Positions 1 to 9,644 of a stretch of 64,000 nucleotides of DNA are shown one piece after another. This stretch comes from Comamonadaceae bacterium (GTDB taxonomy: Bacteria; Pseudomonadota; Gammaproteobacteria; Burkholderiales; Burkholderiaceae_C): NCBI GenBank assembly GCA_947448745.1, contig CANFOQ010000010.1:1-64000 (forward strand), in the 5' to 3' direction. The notes beneath the pieces were generated by a model, which searched no databases, was not told where the DNA came from, and saw only the letters and a list, made by a program, of their open reading frames with translations. Positions within the stretch are counted from its first letter, which is position 1; each line of letters begins with the position of its first letter. The translations under genes were made by a program, and so were the position numbers.

Positions 1-393
1 GCCATGGGTTTGTCGCGCCATGCGGGCAGTCCAACACCTGAGACGGTGGTGATCACCAGCGCCGTGAAATGCCATCCGCAAGACAAACGCAACCCCAGCC
101 CTGAAGAATTGATGCATTGCAACGCTTATTTGCAACGGCAAATCGAACTGCTGCAACCCAAAGTCATCTTGGCCCTGGGTCGCTTGGCCGCGCAAGCCTT
201 GTTGCAAGCCAGTTTGGGCGAAGCGGCCAGTCAACCACTGGGCAAGTTGCGTGGCCAGGCGCACCAGGTTTTGGGGCGTCCTGTTGTCGTGAGTTACCAC
301 CCGGCGTATTTGTTGCGCAGCCCGTCGGACAAAGCCAAAGCATGGGCTGATTTGATCTTGGCCATGCAGCAAGCACGTCCTGTCAGCGCCTAG
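1..393 (+). CDS. Uracil-DNA glycosylase, family 4 type (3' part only)
   Basis: C-terminal ~130 residues of a uracil-DNA glycosylase; the 5' end lies outside the window. It would remove uracil from DNA for base-excision repair. Visible are the stretch [19 protein letters not shown], whose two cysteines correspond to two of the four 4Fe-4S ligands of the thermostable family-4 enzymes; the core segment [16 protein letters not shown]; and the C-terminal catalytic loop [11 protein letters not shown] with its histidine. The N-terminal active-site motif cannot be checked. Family assignment is firm; whether it is the cell's main UDG cannot be told. Confidence 0.85.
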   Translation, partial: AMGLSRHAGSPTPETVVITSAVKCHPQDKRNPSPEELMHCNAYLQRQIELLQPKVILALGRLAAQALLQASLGEAASQPLGKLRGQAHQVLGRPVVVSYHPAYLLRSPSDKAKAWADLILAMQQARPVSA

Positions 394-438
394 AGCGACC
401 TTGCTGGTTGACACAGCGATCTTGAACAAACCCCTGCC

Positions 439-444
439 TACAAT
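439..444 (+). promoter_or_regulatory. -10 element TACAAT 7 nt before pyrF ATG
   Basis: TACAAT (5/6 to TATAAT) ends 7 nt before the pyrF start codon and no Shine-Dalgarno sequence lies between. Transcription would begin at or within a base or two of the ATG, so the mRNA would be leaderless. No -35 at a normal distance is convincing. Inferred from sequence only. Confidence 0.45.
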
Positions 445-451
445 CTGCGCC

Positions 452-1291
452 ATGAACTTCACCGACATGCTGCAACAGGCGAGCCGCCGCCAACAATCCT
501 TGCTGTGCGTGGGCCTGGACCCCGAGCCCAGCAAGTTCCCTGCCGCCATGCGAGGCGACACCACGCGCATCTTTGATTTTTGCGCCCGCATCGTGGATGC
601 AACCCATGACTTGGTTTGTGCCTTCAAACCGCAAATTGCTTACTTCGCGGCGCACCGCGCCGAAGACCAATTGGAGCGATTGATCACGCATATTCGCCGT
701 GTGGCCCCGCAGGTGCCGGTGATATTGGATGCCAAGCGCGGCGACATTGGCGCCACAGCAACACAATATGCCGTGGAAGCCTTTGAGCGTTATGGCGCAG
801 ATGCGGTCACGCTCTCGCCCTTCATGGGCTTTGATTCTGTTGAGCCCTATTTGAAATACCACGGCAAAGGCGCGTTCCTGTTGTGCCGAACATCCAACCC
901 CGGTGGCGATGATTTTCAGAACCAACGTCTGTCTTCAGTCGATGGCCAACCTTTGCTTTATGAACACATTGCACGATTGGCACAAGGTTCTTGGAATTTG
1001 AATGGTCAATTGGGTTTGGTGGTGGGTGCCACTTATCCTGCTGAAATTGAACGGGTGAGGGCGCTGGCACCGACGCTGCCTTTGCTGATTCCGGGTGTGG
1101 GGGCGCAAGGCGGTGATGCTGCAGCCACGGTGAAGGCTGGCTTGCGAACAAGCCACGGCGAGGTCACGGGCAACATCATCGTCAACTCATCGCGCGCTGT
1201 GCTGTATGCGTCTGCAGCTGAAGATTTTGCCCAAGCCGCTCGTGCAATTGCCCTGAAAACCCGCGATCAATTGCATGCCGCCAGCAGCTGA
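452..1291 (+). CDS. pyrF: Orotidine 5'-phosphate decarboxylase
   Basis: Last step of UMP synthesis: decarboxylates OMP to UMP in the cytosol. 279 aa, the size of the longer type-2 enzymes. Substrate and catalytic motifs are the N-terminal CVGLDPEP (about residues 19-26) and [15 protein letters not shown] from residue 93, holding the catalytic Asp-Lys-Asp cluster (K95). The phosphate-binding end [10 protein letters not shown] comes near residue 215. The start at 452 gives the normal family N-terminus; an upstream in-frame start at 401 would add an unconserved 17-residue tail. It stands alone behind a TACAAT element 7 nt from the ATG. Confidence 0.95.
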   Translation: MNFTDMLQQASRRQQSLLCVGLDPEPSKFPAAMRGDTTRIFDFCARIVDATHDLVCAFKPQIAYFAAHRAEDQLERLITHIRRVAPQVPVILDAKRGDIGATATQYAVEAFERYGADAVTLSPFMGFDSVEPYLKYHGKGAFLLCRTSNPGGDDFQNQRLSSVDGQPLLYEHIARLAQGSWNLNGQLGLVVGATYPAEIERVRALAPTLPLLIPGVGAQGGDAAATVKAGLRTSHGEVTGNIIVNSSRAVLYASAAEDFAQAARAIALKTRDQLHAASS

Positions 1292-1392
1292 AGAAACTTT
1301 GTATGAAGGCGCACATTTGGCGTAAGTATGATTTTTTTTCTAATGAAAAATCTGCTTATTTAAAGGCCAATTTGTGTTGCAGGTTAATGCAT

Positions 1393-1406
1393 GATTTGTA
1401 CAAATC
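1393..1406. promoter_or_regulatory. 14-bp perfect palindrome, candidate operator
   Basis: GATTTGTACAAATC is a perfect 14-bp palindrome, 35 bp upstream of the small winged-helix gene at 1441, in the AT-rich 149-bp gap after pyrF. Position and symmetry suit a dimeric repressor site, perhaps for autoregulation by the adjacent gene. No experimental support; regulator assignment is by proximity. Confidence 0.4.
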
Positions 1407-1440
1407 CGATATGGTTCATTGATTACAGGAACAGTGAATC

Positions 1441-1791
1441 ATGCAAAATAGAGCAGTTTTTTTCGAGTTGATGGCAAGCGTGAACGAGGTTGAAAATCGC
1501 CACCATGCGGTGTTGCCCGACATCAATGCACAGTTGTTGTTGATGCGCGTGGCCATGGCGCACCACGCGGGTTCTTCCATGAATGTGACCCAAGCCATGA
1601 ACCTGGCGCACATCGGCTCACCCGCCATGCTGCATCGCAAGATCAACGACTTGCTGAACCAGGGCATGATCGAATTGACCTTTGAAGGTAACAACCGCCG
1701 CACCAAGTTTTTGGTGCCTACGGCCCAAGCCTACGCCATCATTGATGAAATGGCCGATGCTGCAGCAGGCGTTTACGACACCGTCAGCTGA
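1441..1791 (+). CDS. Small winged-helix (MarR-like) regulator
   Basis: 116-aa protein resembling a minimal MarR/winged-helix DNA-binding domain: helix-rich N-terminus, a likely recognition region around TQAMNLAHIGSPAMLHRKINDLL (about residues 50-72), then a wing-like hairpin ELTFEGNNRRTKFLVPT, as in MarR proteins. No ligand or metal site is visible. It begins with ATG; a weak AGGA lies about 12 nt upstream. The 14-bp palindrome at 1393-1406 may be its operator. Its TGA is immediately followed by the stop codon of convergent uvrA (no intergenic base). The target genes are unknown. Confidence 0.6.
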   Translation: MQNRAVFFELMASVNEVENRHHAVLPDINAQLLLMRVAMAHHAGSSMNVTQAMNLAHIGSPAMLHRKINDLLNQGMIELTFEGNNRRTKFLVPTAQAYAIIDEMADAAAGVYDTVS

Positions 1792-4773
1792 TCAGTGTTT
1801 TAACAAGCGTTTCAAATACCGGCCGGTCATGCTGGCCGGGTTGGCGGCCACGTCTTCGGGCGTGCCCACAGCCACCACCTGGCCACCACCACTGCCCCCT
1901 TCGGGGCCCATGTCAATCACCCAGTCGGCGGTTTTGATCACATCCAAGTTGTGCTCGATGACGACAATGGTGTTGCCCGCTTCCACCAGTTGGTGCAACA
2001 CCTTCAACAGCAAATCAATGTCGGCGAAATGCAAGCCGGTGGTCGGTTCGTCCAAGATGTAGAGCGTGCGGCCGGTGTCTCGGCGCGACAACTCGAGTGC
2101 CAGTTTCACGCGCTGCGCCTCACCGCCACTCAAGGTGGTGGCGGCTTGACCTAACCGGATGTAACCCAAGCCCACTTCCATCAAGGTTTGCAACTTGCGC
2201 GCCAAATTGGGCACCGCGCCGAAAAACGCCAAGGCGTCTTCCACCGTCATGTTCAAAATTTGCGCGATGTTTTTGCCCTTGTATTGCACCTCCAAGGTCT
2301 CGCGGTTGTAGCGTTCACCGTGACAAACATCGCAAGGCACATACACATCGGGCAAGAAATGCATTTCCACTTTCACCATGCCGTCGCCTTGGCAGGCGGT
2401 GCAACGACCGCCTTCCACGTTGAAGGAAAAGCGACCTGCGCCATAGCCGCGTTCGCGGGCCATCGGCACCTCGGCCATCAACTCGCGCAAGGGCGTGAAC
2501 AAGCCGGTGTAAGTGGCCGGGTTGGAACGCGGCGTGCGCCCAATCGGGGACTGGTCGACGTTGATGACTTTGTCGAAGTTGTAAAGCCCCAAGATGTCGT
2601 CATGGGCTGCTGGCTCTTCGTGGGCGCGGTGAATTTGGCGTGCTGCTGCGGCGTACAAGGTGTCGTTGACCAAAGTGGATTTGCCAGAGCCCGACACGCC
2701 CGTGACACAGGTGAGCAAGCCCACAGGGAATTCAGCATCGACGTGCTTCAAGTTGTTGCCGCGTGCACCCAAAATGGTCAGCGATTGTTTGGCGCTGTTT
2801 GAAACTGGCGCTGCTGGCATGGCGCCAAACACGTTTTTGGTGGGCGCGGCTTGAGGGAGGGTCGGTTGTTGCAAAAGCCAAGCGCGCCGCGTTGTGGGCA
2901 CCGCAATTTGCAATGCACCCGACATGTAGCGCCCCGTCAAGGAGTTGGGGTTGGCTTCAATATCCGCCGGTGTGCCTTGCGCCATCACACGACCGCCATG
3001 CACACCGGCGCCCGGCCCCATGTCCAAGCAATGGTCGGCGGCGCGAATCATGTCTTCGTCATGCTCCACCACCAACACACTGTTGCCAATGTCACGCAGA
3101 TGTTTCAAGGTGTCGATCAAGCGGTCGTTGTCACGCTGATGCAAGCCGATGCTGGGCTCGTCCAACACATACATGACGCCCGTGAGGCCCGAGCCAATTT
3201 GCGAGGCCAAGCGGATGCGCTGCGCTTCGCCACCCGACAAGGTGTCCGCGCTGCGCGAAAGACTCAGGTAGGTGAGGCCCACGTCGTTCAAAAATTTCAA
3301 GCGATTCGCAATTTCACGAATCACCTTGTCGCCAATGTCCGCCTTGTTGCCTTGCAAATGCAGGTCTTGAAAATACGCTTGGCATTCGGCCAAGGTGATG
3401 TGGCTCACATCATGCAAGGTGCGGGCTGACATACCTTCACCCAAACGCACATGGCGGGCCTCAATGCGCAAGCGGGTGCCTTCACATTCCAAGCAGGGTC
3501 GGTGGCCGCGGTAACGCGACAACTCCTCGCGCACCAACGCCGAGTCGGTATCGCGAAAACGGCGCGTCATGTTGTTGACGATGCCTTCAAACGGATGCAG
3601 CTTGCTGGTTTTGCGACCCGCTTTCGCGCCAGATTCCAGCACATAGCTGAACTTGATTTCTTCCTCGCCCGAGCCAAACAACAACACCTGTTGAATCGCT
3701 TCGGGTAAGTTTTCAAACGGCGTTTCCAAATCAAAACCATAGTGCTTGGCCAAGCTTTGCAACATGGCGAAGTAATAGGCATTGCGCTTGTCCCAGCCTT
3801 TGATAGCGCCGCTGGCCAAGCTGATGCTGGGGAAGGCCACGATGCGGGCGGGATCGAAAAAAGTTTGCTCGCCCAAGCCTTCACACGCGGGGCACGCGCC
3901 CAAAGGCGAATTGAAAGAGAACAAACGCGGCTCGAGTTCGCCGATGGCGTAATTGCAATGCGGGCAGGCAAAACGCGCATTGAAAGCGCGCTCGGTTTGG
4001 CTGTCCAAGTCCAGCACCACCGCGCGACCATCGGCCAGGCGCAGGGCGGTTTCCAAACTCTCGGCCAAGCGCGTGGCCATGTCTGGTCGCACTTTGAGCC
4101 GATCAACCACCACATCGATGTCGTGCTTTTCTTTTTTCTCAAGGGTTGGCAAGTCGGCCAACTCAACCACTTTGCCATCGATGCGAAATCGCACGAAGCC
4201 TTGCGCTTGCATTTGGGTGAAGACCTCGGCGAACTCGCCTTTGCGCTCTCGTGCCACCGGCGCCATCACCATGATGCGGGCCTCGGGCGGCATGGCCAAG
4301 ACCGCACCCACCATTTGCGCCACGCTGGAGGACTGCAAGGGCACGCCGTGCTCGGGGCAATGCGGTGTCCCGGCACGGGCAAACAACAAACGCAGGTAGT
4401 CGTGAATTTCAGTGACCGTGCCGACCGTTGAGCGTGGGTTGTGGCTGGTGGCTTTTTGTTCGATGGCAATGGCCGGCGACAAGCCTTCGATCAAATCAAC
4501 ATCGGGCTTGTCCATGCGCTGCAAAAACTGCCGCGCATAGGCTGACAAACTTTCCACATAGCGGCGTTGGCCTTCGGCATACAGCGTGTCAAACGCCAAA
4601 CTGGATTTGCCCGACCCCGACAAACCGGTGATGACCACCAATTGGTTGCGCGGGATGTCGATGTCGATGTTTTTCAGGTTGTGGGTGCGGGCTCCACGAA
4701 TGCTGATCTGTCCGAACGCGCCTCGTCCTGCGAGGTGATGCGACAAGTAATTGGCGTCTTGGGGTGAATTCAC
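1792..4773 (-). CDS. uvrA: Excinuclease ABC subunit A
   Basis: DNA-damage recognition ATPase of nucleotide excision repair; works as a dimer with UvrB. 993 aa, slightly longer than the usual ~940 because of an extended N-terminus and a Pro/Ala-rich linker between halves. Seen: first Walker [10 protein letters not shown] (residues 50-58), zinc module CPHC...CPAC in the conserved [10 protein letters not shown] context, signature [12 protein letters not shown], second Walker [10 protein letters not shown], zinc module CTAC...CDVC, second signature [12 protein letters not shown] and LDEPTTGLH. The start is GTG. No clear LexA-type CTG-N10-CAG box was seen just upstream. Confidence 0.97.
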   Translation of the reverse strand: MNSPQDANYLSHHLAGRGAFGQISIRGARTHNLKNIDIDIPRNQLVVITGLSGSGKSSLAFDTLYAEGQRRYVESLSAYARQFLQRMDKPDVDLIEGLSPAIAIEQKATSHNPRSTVGTVTEIHDYLRLLFARAGTPHCPEHGVPLQSSSVAQMVGAVLAMPPEARIMVMAPVARERKGEFAEVFTQMQAQGFVRFRIDGKVVELADLPTLEKKEKHDIDVVVDRLKVRPDMATRLAESLETALRLADGRAVVLDLDSQTERAFNARFACPHCNYAIGELEPRLFSFNSPLGACPACEGLGEQTFFDPARIVAFPSISLASGAIKGWDKRNAYYFAMLQSLAKHYGFDLETPFENLPEAIQQVLLFGSGEEEIKFSYVLESGAKAGRKTSKLHPFEGIVNNMTRRFRDTDSALVREELSRYRGHRPCLECEGTRLRIEARHVRLGEGMSARTLHDVSHITLAECQAYFQDLHLQGNKADIGDKVIREIANRLKFLNDVGLTYLSLSRSADTLSGGEAQRIRLASQIGSGLTGVMYVLDEPSIGLHQRDNDRLIDTLKHLRDIGNSVLVVEHDEDMIRAADHCLDMGPGAGVHGGRVMAQGTPADIEANPNSLTGRYMSGALQIAVPTTRRAWLLQQPTLPQAAPTKNVFGAMPAAPVSNSAKQSLTILGARGNNLKHVDAEFPVGLLTCVTGVSGSGKSTLVNDTLYAAAARQIHRAHEEPAAHDDILGLYNFDKVINVDQSPIGRTPRSNPATYTGLFTPLRELMAEVPMARERGYGAGRFSFNVEGGRCTACQGDGMVKVEMHFLPDVYVPCDVCHGERYNRETLEVQYKGKNIAQILNMTVEDALAFFGAVPNLARKLQTLMEVGLGYIRLGQAATTLSGGEAQRVKLALELSRRDTGRTLYILDEPTTGLHFADIDLLLKVLHQLVEAGNTIVVIEHNLDVIKTADWVIDMGPEGGSGGGQVVAVGTPEDVAANPASMTGRYLKRLLKH

Positions 4774-4843
4774 TGCTTTGGATTTATCGAGGGCAACCTG
4801 CCATCATAGTGAAATTCAGCTCGAAATACTCAGTGCGAACTTT

Positions 4844-5833
4844 TCAACGTGTCCAATGAAAGTAATTTTCTGCAACGCATTGCGCGAGAAGTCTTTCTCC
4901 AACTGCGTCCTTGAATTGACGCGTGTAGGCTTGAGCCCGATGGATAATTTGCAGCGCTTCCGCAGGATGTTGTTCGTAGTAGTCAAACACCAGTTGCAAA
5001 TTGCTGTAATCCTCTTTCAATTCAACGTAATGCACGCCTGCCTGTAGTTCACTTTCTAAAAACCAGGTTTCAAACCGTGGCTTTGGCATCAAGCACAATG
5101 AATTTGAATTCATGATCCATTTCAAATTGCTGGCGACATCGTTGCCCTCTAATGAGACCAAATATTTATATCGCATTTGCTCAAACAAGCTCATGCGCTT
5201 TTTGTAATGCATATGAGATAGTGCCAGACTTGGATCTCCAACGTCACAACATTGCAAACCGCTTGCATAACTCAAAAAATGTTTTCGTGGTTCTTGCAAT
5301 GAAGCGCCACGCCAAATGATTTGGGATACTTTTAAATGAAAATCATAAGGATCCTGAGGAAAAACAAAGTGACGTCGCACGTTCAAAGGCAATAGAACTG
5401 AATTTTGATTATGGTCACCAATTGGTCGACTTTTTACAAAAGTCGGCGAATTCGGCACCCAAGTCACATCACCAAATTCCTTTAAAAAATTTTGATGCAT
5501 GAACCTGGGGGTGAGCACTTTCAATAAATCACTGACATAGTGACTGTATTTTTTCAAACTCAATTGACAGGCTGATTGGGCGTTTGCAGGCAAAGAGATC
5601 GCTTCTTTCAGCTTGCAATATTTATTCAACCTGTCCAGTTGAGATTTGTTCAGCCTATGTTGCAAATCCTCTTTGAATTTCATTTCTGGCGCCAACTGAA
5701 CAAATATCCATAAGCCCAATCCACGTAGCTGCAATCGCAGTGGCGACTTTATCCACGCCAACCCGATAGTCGCCCATGCAACTCTCACAATGATCTTGAG
5801 ATTTATTTGTTCTTTTAGGAGAGGATGAGGCAT
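4844..5833 (-). CDS. Glycosyltransferase family 90 (LPS/CAP10-type)
   Basis: 329-aa protein with the GT90 (CAP10/LpsA) pattern: DPSLALSHMHYKKRMSLFEQ followed by KYLVSLEGNDVASNLKW, a run around NSLCLMPKPRFETWF, and a later HYVELKEDYSNL. Family members transfer glucose or xylose residues to LPS core or capsule; the sugar here is unknown. A basic, hydrophobic N-terminus (residues 15-45) may touch the membrane. The gene is markedly more AT-rich than its neighbours, typical of surface-polysaccharide genes exchanged between strains. It is divergent from the O-antigen ligase gene, with 47 bp between starts. Confidence 0.8.
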   Translation of the reverse strand: MPHPLLKEQINLKIIVRVAWATIGLAWIKSPLRLQLRGLGLWIFVQLAPEMKFKEDLQHRLNKSQLDRLNKYCKLKEAISLPANAQSACQLSLKKYSHYVSDLLKVLTPRFMHQNFLKEFGDVTWVPNSPTFVKSRPIGDHNQNSVLLPLNVRRHFVFPQDPYDFHLKVSQIIWRGASLQEPRKHFLSYASGLQCCDVGDPSLALSHMHYKKRMSLFEQMRYKYLVSLEGNDVASNLKWIMNSNSLCLMPKPRFETWFLESELQAGVHYVELKEDYSNLQLVFDYYEQHPAEALQIIHRAQAYTRQFKDAVGERLLAQCVAENYFHWTR

Positions 5834-5880
5834 ATTGATGTCAACATGTAAGATGAAATGCTTTGAATTTTAGGCAATCC

Positions 5881-7134
5881 ATGTTTTATCTAACCGACAT
5901 CTTATTGTTTTTGGGGCCTGCCCTGACATTATTGATGCACAGTGGCTTCATGCTACTGGGGCTGAGTTTCACGTTGCTTGGGCTGGCCTCTTTGGCGCTG
6001 AAACGTCTCGACGCACTACCTCAACATTCTTCTGTTTATTGGATGGTTGGAGGGTTTTGGCTTTATAGTTTGGTTGGCGTATTGATGGTTATATTCCATG
6101 GTCATGCATGGACTTTTTATGAAATGTATTTGCCGGCCCTGCTTTATCCACTTATTTTCTTAGTGATTCCCAAAGCTCGTACCAATCCAATTTATTTCTT
6201 TTTAGGCGCAGCCACAGGTGCAGTGGGTGCTGCGCTGATTGCCATTTATCAGGCCAAAATTTTAGGGGTTGCGCGTGCTGACGGTTTTTATTTCAATGCC
6301 ATTCATTTTGGCAATACTGGCTTGGTGATGGGCGCAGCTTCTTTCATTGGCTTGCTTACCATGCCTGTTCGAAAACAGCTTTGGTCAATCAAGATTTGGT
6401 TGGCGTTGGGTGGTTGTTGTGGCGTGCTGACATCACTGCTCAGCGGATCAAAGGGCGGTTGGCTTTCCTTGATCATGGTTTTATTTCTGGTTGTTTTCTA
6501 TACCTCTCAGAATTGGTCACCATGGAAGAGGGCTGCGGTTTTTTGTCTGGGCTGTGCTTTATTGATTGGCAGTGTGACTTTGTTACCAAAACAGACTGTC
6601 CTTGGGCGCATCGAAGCAGGCATACAAGGGGCAAAAATTTGGTTATCAACGGGCCAAGTGACGGAAGGTTCTGTCAGCGTTCGCTTGGCTGCTTGGAAAA
6701 TCGGTGTAGACATGTTTGCTGATCGTCCATGGGCTGGCTGGGGGGGCAAGAATATGGGGCCCGAACAACACCAGCGTCTAGCCCAAACAGGCCTAGAGTC
6801 TCAATACATCGGCGGTTTAGGCGCATTTGAGAATGAGTACATCAATTCATTGGTGAGATTCGGCATCATGGGAGGTATTGGCTTATTGTTGGCTTTTGGC
6901 AGCCCATTGATTGCTTTTGCACGATTCCGGAAACATACTGATCCAAGCATTCAAGGTATGTCGCTGTTGGGCATGTTGTTGCCCTTGATGTACATGGAGT
7001 TTGGTTTGTCGGTATCCGTTTTATCTGTCAACACTTGTCGTCAAGTGTATTTTTCTTGGTGCATTGTTTTACTTGCTTTGATTTTGATGCGGTTGTGCCA
7101 GCTACAAAACCCCATTGATTCCGCCACAACTTGA
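5881..7134 (+). CDS. O-antigen ligase / polymerase family membrane protein
   Basis: About 417 aa with ten or more hydrophobic segments. The Wzy_C-type region carries SGSKGGWLSL (near residue 190) and, after a periplasmic-type loop, VRLAAWKIGVDMFADRPWAG, then FENEYINSLVRFG. Proteins of this fold either ligate O-antigen to lipid A-core (WaaL) or polymerise repeat units (Wzy); sequence alone cannot separate these. ATG at 5881 is preferred because TAGG lies 7 nt upstream; an in-frame TTG at 5863 would add six residues. Moderately AT-rich; it ends one base before the convergent GT2 gene. Confidence 0.8.
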   Translation: MFYLTDILLFLGPALTLLMHSGFMLLGLSFTLLGLASLALKRLDALPQHSSVYWMVGGFWLYSLVGVLMVIFHGHAWTFYEMYLPALLYPLIFLVIPKARTNPIYFFLGAATGAVGAALIAIYQAKILGVARADGFYFNAIHFGNTGLVMGAASFIGLLTMPVRKQLWSIKIWLALGGCCGVLTSLLSGSKGGWLSLIMVLFLVVFYTSQNWSPWKRAAVFCLGCALLIGSVTLLPKQTVLGRIEAGIQGAKIWLSTGQVTEGSVSVRLAAWKIGVDMFADRPWAGWGGKNMGPEQHQRLAQTGLESQYIGGLGAFENEYINSLVRFGIMGGIGLLLAFGSPLIAFARFRKHTDPSIQGMSLLGMLLPLMYMEFGLSVSVLSVNTCRQVYFSWCIVLLALILMRLCQLQNPIDSATT

Positions 7135-7135
7135 T

Positions 7136-8062
7136 TCAATCAGGCATTGAATTTCTACGTTGCTTATACGTCGTCGGCGCTCCCCACAAACCCACCACCC
7201 TGCCGAGTGCGCGGCAGAGCAATCGGGGCGAGAGTAGCAACGTCCTTGCCGCCACCAAGGCCAGCGCTTGCAGCATGGCTGTGAATTGATGTCGACGAGC
7301 GGCGGATTCACCAAAATACTTGGCCGTGATCAGAATCTTTGAGCGTGCATGGTGATAGCCGCGTAAATATTCCAAGCGCCAAGGCTTGTCGCCTTTGACA
7401 GAGGAGCGATTCAAATGGGTCACGAAGATGGATGGCTCAAGCACGATCGCTTGCTGTTGCTGAAACAAGTCCAAGCACAGGTCTTCATCTTCGTAATACA
7501 AGAAGAAGCTTGGATCAAACCACTGTCGATGCGGTTTGGCTGTCATGCGCAACAGCATCACGGCACCGGAGGCATTGGCCACGCACACAGGGCCTTGCGC
7601 CAAAGGGCCTTTGGCATGCCAATGGGTGCGAGCCCAACCGTAATTGCCCATGCGTTTCTGGTTCGCGCTCAAGATTTGTGGCGCCACCATGGCAGCTTCT
7701 GGCCATTGCGCAGCGGCTTGCACCAATTGAACGATGGCATTGGCTTCAATCATGCAGTCGGGGTTGAGCAACAAAGCGTAGGGCGTGGTCACAAGCTCCA
7801 AGCCTTTGTTGTTGGCCACGCCAAAGCCAAAGTTGTCGCCGAGCGAAAGACATTGCGCCTGTGGCAAGCAACTTTGGGCCACGCTTGGGCTGTTGTCATG
7901 GCTGCCGTTGTCCACCACCACCACATGCGGGCAGTCGCTCAACATTTGGCCCAAAGCCGGCATGCAATGGGCGCTGTTGAAGCTGACCACCACGATGGTC
8001 ACCTGCGCCAGTGCGGCCTGCGTTTGATCAGCCGCCAATGGTTTCTCAGTGCCCCGCCACAT
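7136..8062 (-). CDS. Glycosyltransferase family 2 (rhamnosyltransferase-like)
   Basis: 308-aa GT-A fold transferase: nucleotide-binding start VTIVVVSFNS, VVVDNGSHDNS, the metal-binding stretch LLLNPDC in place of a classical DXD, and YYEDEDLCLDLFQQ near residue 190, as in RfbF/WbbL-like rhamnosyltransferases. Likely builds LPS or exopolysaccharide together with the two preceding surface genes; donor and acceptor are unknown. ATG at 8062 follows an AAGGCGGGTGAG stretch; a GTG at 8068 is possible. The 5' end overlaps the zinc-ribbon gene by 17 bp, so the order ilvE - zinc ribbon - GT2 looks like one transcript. Confidence 0.85.
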   Translation of the reverse strand: MWRGTEKPLAADQTQAALAQVTIVVVSFNSAHCMPALGQMLSDCPHVVVVDNGSHDNSPSVAQSCLPQAQCLSLGDNFGFGVANNKGLELVTTPYALLLNPDCMIEANAIVQLVQAAAQWPEAAMVAPQILSANQKRMGNYGWARTHWHAKGPLAQGPVCVANASGAVMLLRMTAKPHRQWFDPSFFLYYEDEDLCLDLFQQQQAIVLEPSIFVTHLNRSSVKGDKPWRLEYLRGYHHARSKILITAKYFGESAARRHQFTAMLQALALVAARTLLLSPRLLCRALGRVVGLWGAPTTYKQRRNSMPD

Positions 8063-8243
8063 GCTCACCCGCCTTCAAGCGGTATTCGGTGCTGCAATAC
8101 GGGCACTTGGCGTGGTCTTCGTGCGAGAGGTCGAGAAACACCTTGGGATGGGTGTTCCACAACTGCATGTCCGCCTTGGGGCTGGGGCAAAACACACCGC
8201 CGTGGCTGTTCAAGTCTTTGGCCAGCAACTCGATGGTCTTCAT
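8046..8243 (-). CDS. Small zinc-ribbon (CHCC-type) protein
   Basis: 65 aa with the zf-CHCC arrangement: FCP (C19), NTHPKV (H32), and CPYCSTEY (C47, C50). The family is related to the NDUFS6/mitochondrial complex I zinc subunit, but the bacterial role is not established. It starts one base after the ilvE stop codon and overlaps the start of the GT2 gene, so translation is probably coupled to both. This pairing with ilvE is a context observation only. Confidence 0.8.
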   Translation of the reverse strand: MKTIELLAKDLNSHGGVFCPSPKADMQLWNTHPKVFLDLSHEDHAKCPYCSTEYRLKAGEHVAGH

Positions 8244-8244
8244 G

Positions 8245-9183
8245 TCAAACCTTGGTCAGCCAATGGGCGTACTTGGGATTGCGACCATTGACGATGTCAA
8301 AGAAGGCGCTCTGGATTTTTTCGGTGATCGGGCCGCGGCTGCCAATACCAATTTCAATCCGATCCAATTCGCGGATGGGCGTCACTTCAGCCGCGGTGCC
8401 GGTGAAGAAGGCTTCGTCGGCGATGTACACCTCGTCACGGGTGATGCGCTTTTGCACAATCTCGAGACCCAAATCTTTGGCAATGTGGAAGATGGTGTTG
8501 CGGGTGATGCCATTCAATGCCCCGGCCGACAAGTCGGGCGTGTAGATCACGCCACCCTTGACCACAAAAATGTTTTCGCCTGCGCCTTCAGATACAAAGC
8601 CTGACGCGTCCAACAACAAGGCCTCGTCGTAACCGTCGTCCAAGGCTTCCATGTTGGCCAGGATGGAGTTGGTGTAATTGCTGACCGCCTTGGCTTGGGT
8701 CATGGTGATGTTCACATGGTGGCGCGTGTAGCTGGAGGTCTTCACACGGATGCCGCGCTTCATGCCTTCTTCGCCCAAGTAAGCGCCCCAAGTCCAGGCC
8801 GCCACCATCAGGTGAATCTGGTTGCCCTTGGGCGACACGCCGAGTTTTTGTGAACCGATCCAGGTGAGTGGGCGCACATAGCCACTTTTCAAATTGTTTT
8901 CGCGCACCACGGTGCACTGGGCTTCATTCACCTGCTCGGGGGTGAACGGGATTTTCATGCGCAATATTTTGGCGCTGTTGAACAAGCGTTCGGTGTGTTC
9001 TTGCAAACGGAAGATGGCGGTGCCTTGGGCGGTGTCGTAGGCGCGCACGCCCTCGAAGGCGCCGCAGCCGTAGTGCAGGGTGTGGCTGAGGACATGGATC
9101 TTCGCGTCACGCCAGTCAACCAGCACGCCGTCCATCCAAATTTTGCCGTCACGGTCGTGCATGGGAGGGGGCAGGGCGCTCAT
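8245..9183 (-). CDS. ilvE: Branched-chain amino acid aminotransferase
   Basis: PLP enzyme that interconverts Val, Leu, Ile and their 2-keto acids with glutamate/2-oxoglutarate. 312 aa, class IV aminotransferase fold: LHYGCGAFEGVRAY near residue 37, the PLP lysine K165 in TQAKAVSNYTNS, EGAGENIFVV and the cofactor-phosphate loop GITRNTI. The ATG at 9183 is preceded by AAAGGA 6 nt upstream, whereas a farther start at 9207 adds an unconserved octapeptide. First gene of the ilvE - zinc ribbon - GT2 series. Confidence 0.95.
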   Translation of the reverse strand: MSALPPPMHDRDGKIWMDGVLVDWRDAKIHVLSHTLHYGCGAFEGVRAYDTAQGTAIFRLQEHTERLFNSAKILRMKIPFTPEQVNEAQCTVVRENNLKSGYVRPLTWIGSQKLGVSPKGNQIHLMVAAWTWGAYLGEEGMKRGIRVKTSSYTRHHVNITMTQAKAVSNYTNSILANMEALDDGYDEALLLDASGFVSEGAGENIFVVKGGVIYTPDLSAGALNGITRNTIFHIAKDLGLEIVQKRITRDEVYIADEAFFTGTAAEVTPIRELDRIEIGIGSRGPITEKIQSAFFDIVNGRNPKYAHWLTKV

Positions 9184-9223
9184 GAAAATCCTTTCGGGGA
9201 AGCACAAATGAAGACCGGCGATT

Positions 9224-9640
9224 CTAAGCGCCAGCCACTGTGCCTTGGTCGTTGTCGTTGCGGCGCAAGGCCCAATCCGTCAAGCGGCCTTCTTGAAAAC
9301 TGCAACGAACTTCATCTCCAGCCTCATCGCGCCAGACAAACACCTCGGGCTGCTGACCTTGAGTTGAATCCAAGCGGCCCAAGCTGCCGGCCAAGGACAG
9401 GACTTGCAACAAACGCAAACCGTTGTGCAATTGGGCGTGGAACATCACCGCATTGGGCACGGTGCCCACCGGTTGATCGGCGGCTCGTTCTAAGCTGAAC
9501 AACAAACGGCTGGTGTGTTGCAACAGCCAAAAAATGATGCCGCTGGCCACCAGCGAAAAGCCCCACCAGCCAAATGCTCGGAAGGACAAAAACAACAGGC
9601 CCGCCAAGGCCAGGGGGATCCAAAGTGTTCGCCAGTTCAT
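9224..9640 (-). CDS. Small membrane protein of unknown function
   Basis: 138 aa. Two hydrophobic segments in the first ~45 residues (LWIPLALAGLLFLSF and FSLVASGIIFWLLQH) probably form a membrane hairpin, followed by a soluble domain with no motif I recognise. It begins four bases after the stop codon of the diheme cytochrome gene and probably shares its transcript, so a role in anchoring or serving that cytochrome is conceivable. No function can be assigned. Confidence 0.6.
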   Translation of the reverse strand: MNWRTLWIPLALAGLLFLSFRAFGWWGFSLVASGIIFWLLQHTSRLLFSLERAADQPVGTVPNAVMFHAQLHNGLRLLQVLSLAGSLGRLDSTQGQQPEVFVWRDEAGDEVRCSFQEGRLTDWALRRNDNDQGTVAGA

Positions 9641-9644
9641 GGCC

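Noticed and set aside
408-444. TTGACA (408-413) as the -35 partner of the TACAAT at 439 upstream of pyrF
   Set aside because: The spacer would be 25 bp, far outside the 16-18 bp range.
4774-4843. LexA-type SOS box upstream of uvrA
   Set aside because: Searched by eye for CTG-N10-CAG in the gap and just before; the CTG and CAG triplets present are at wrong distances. The same holds before ssb.
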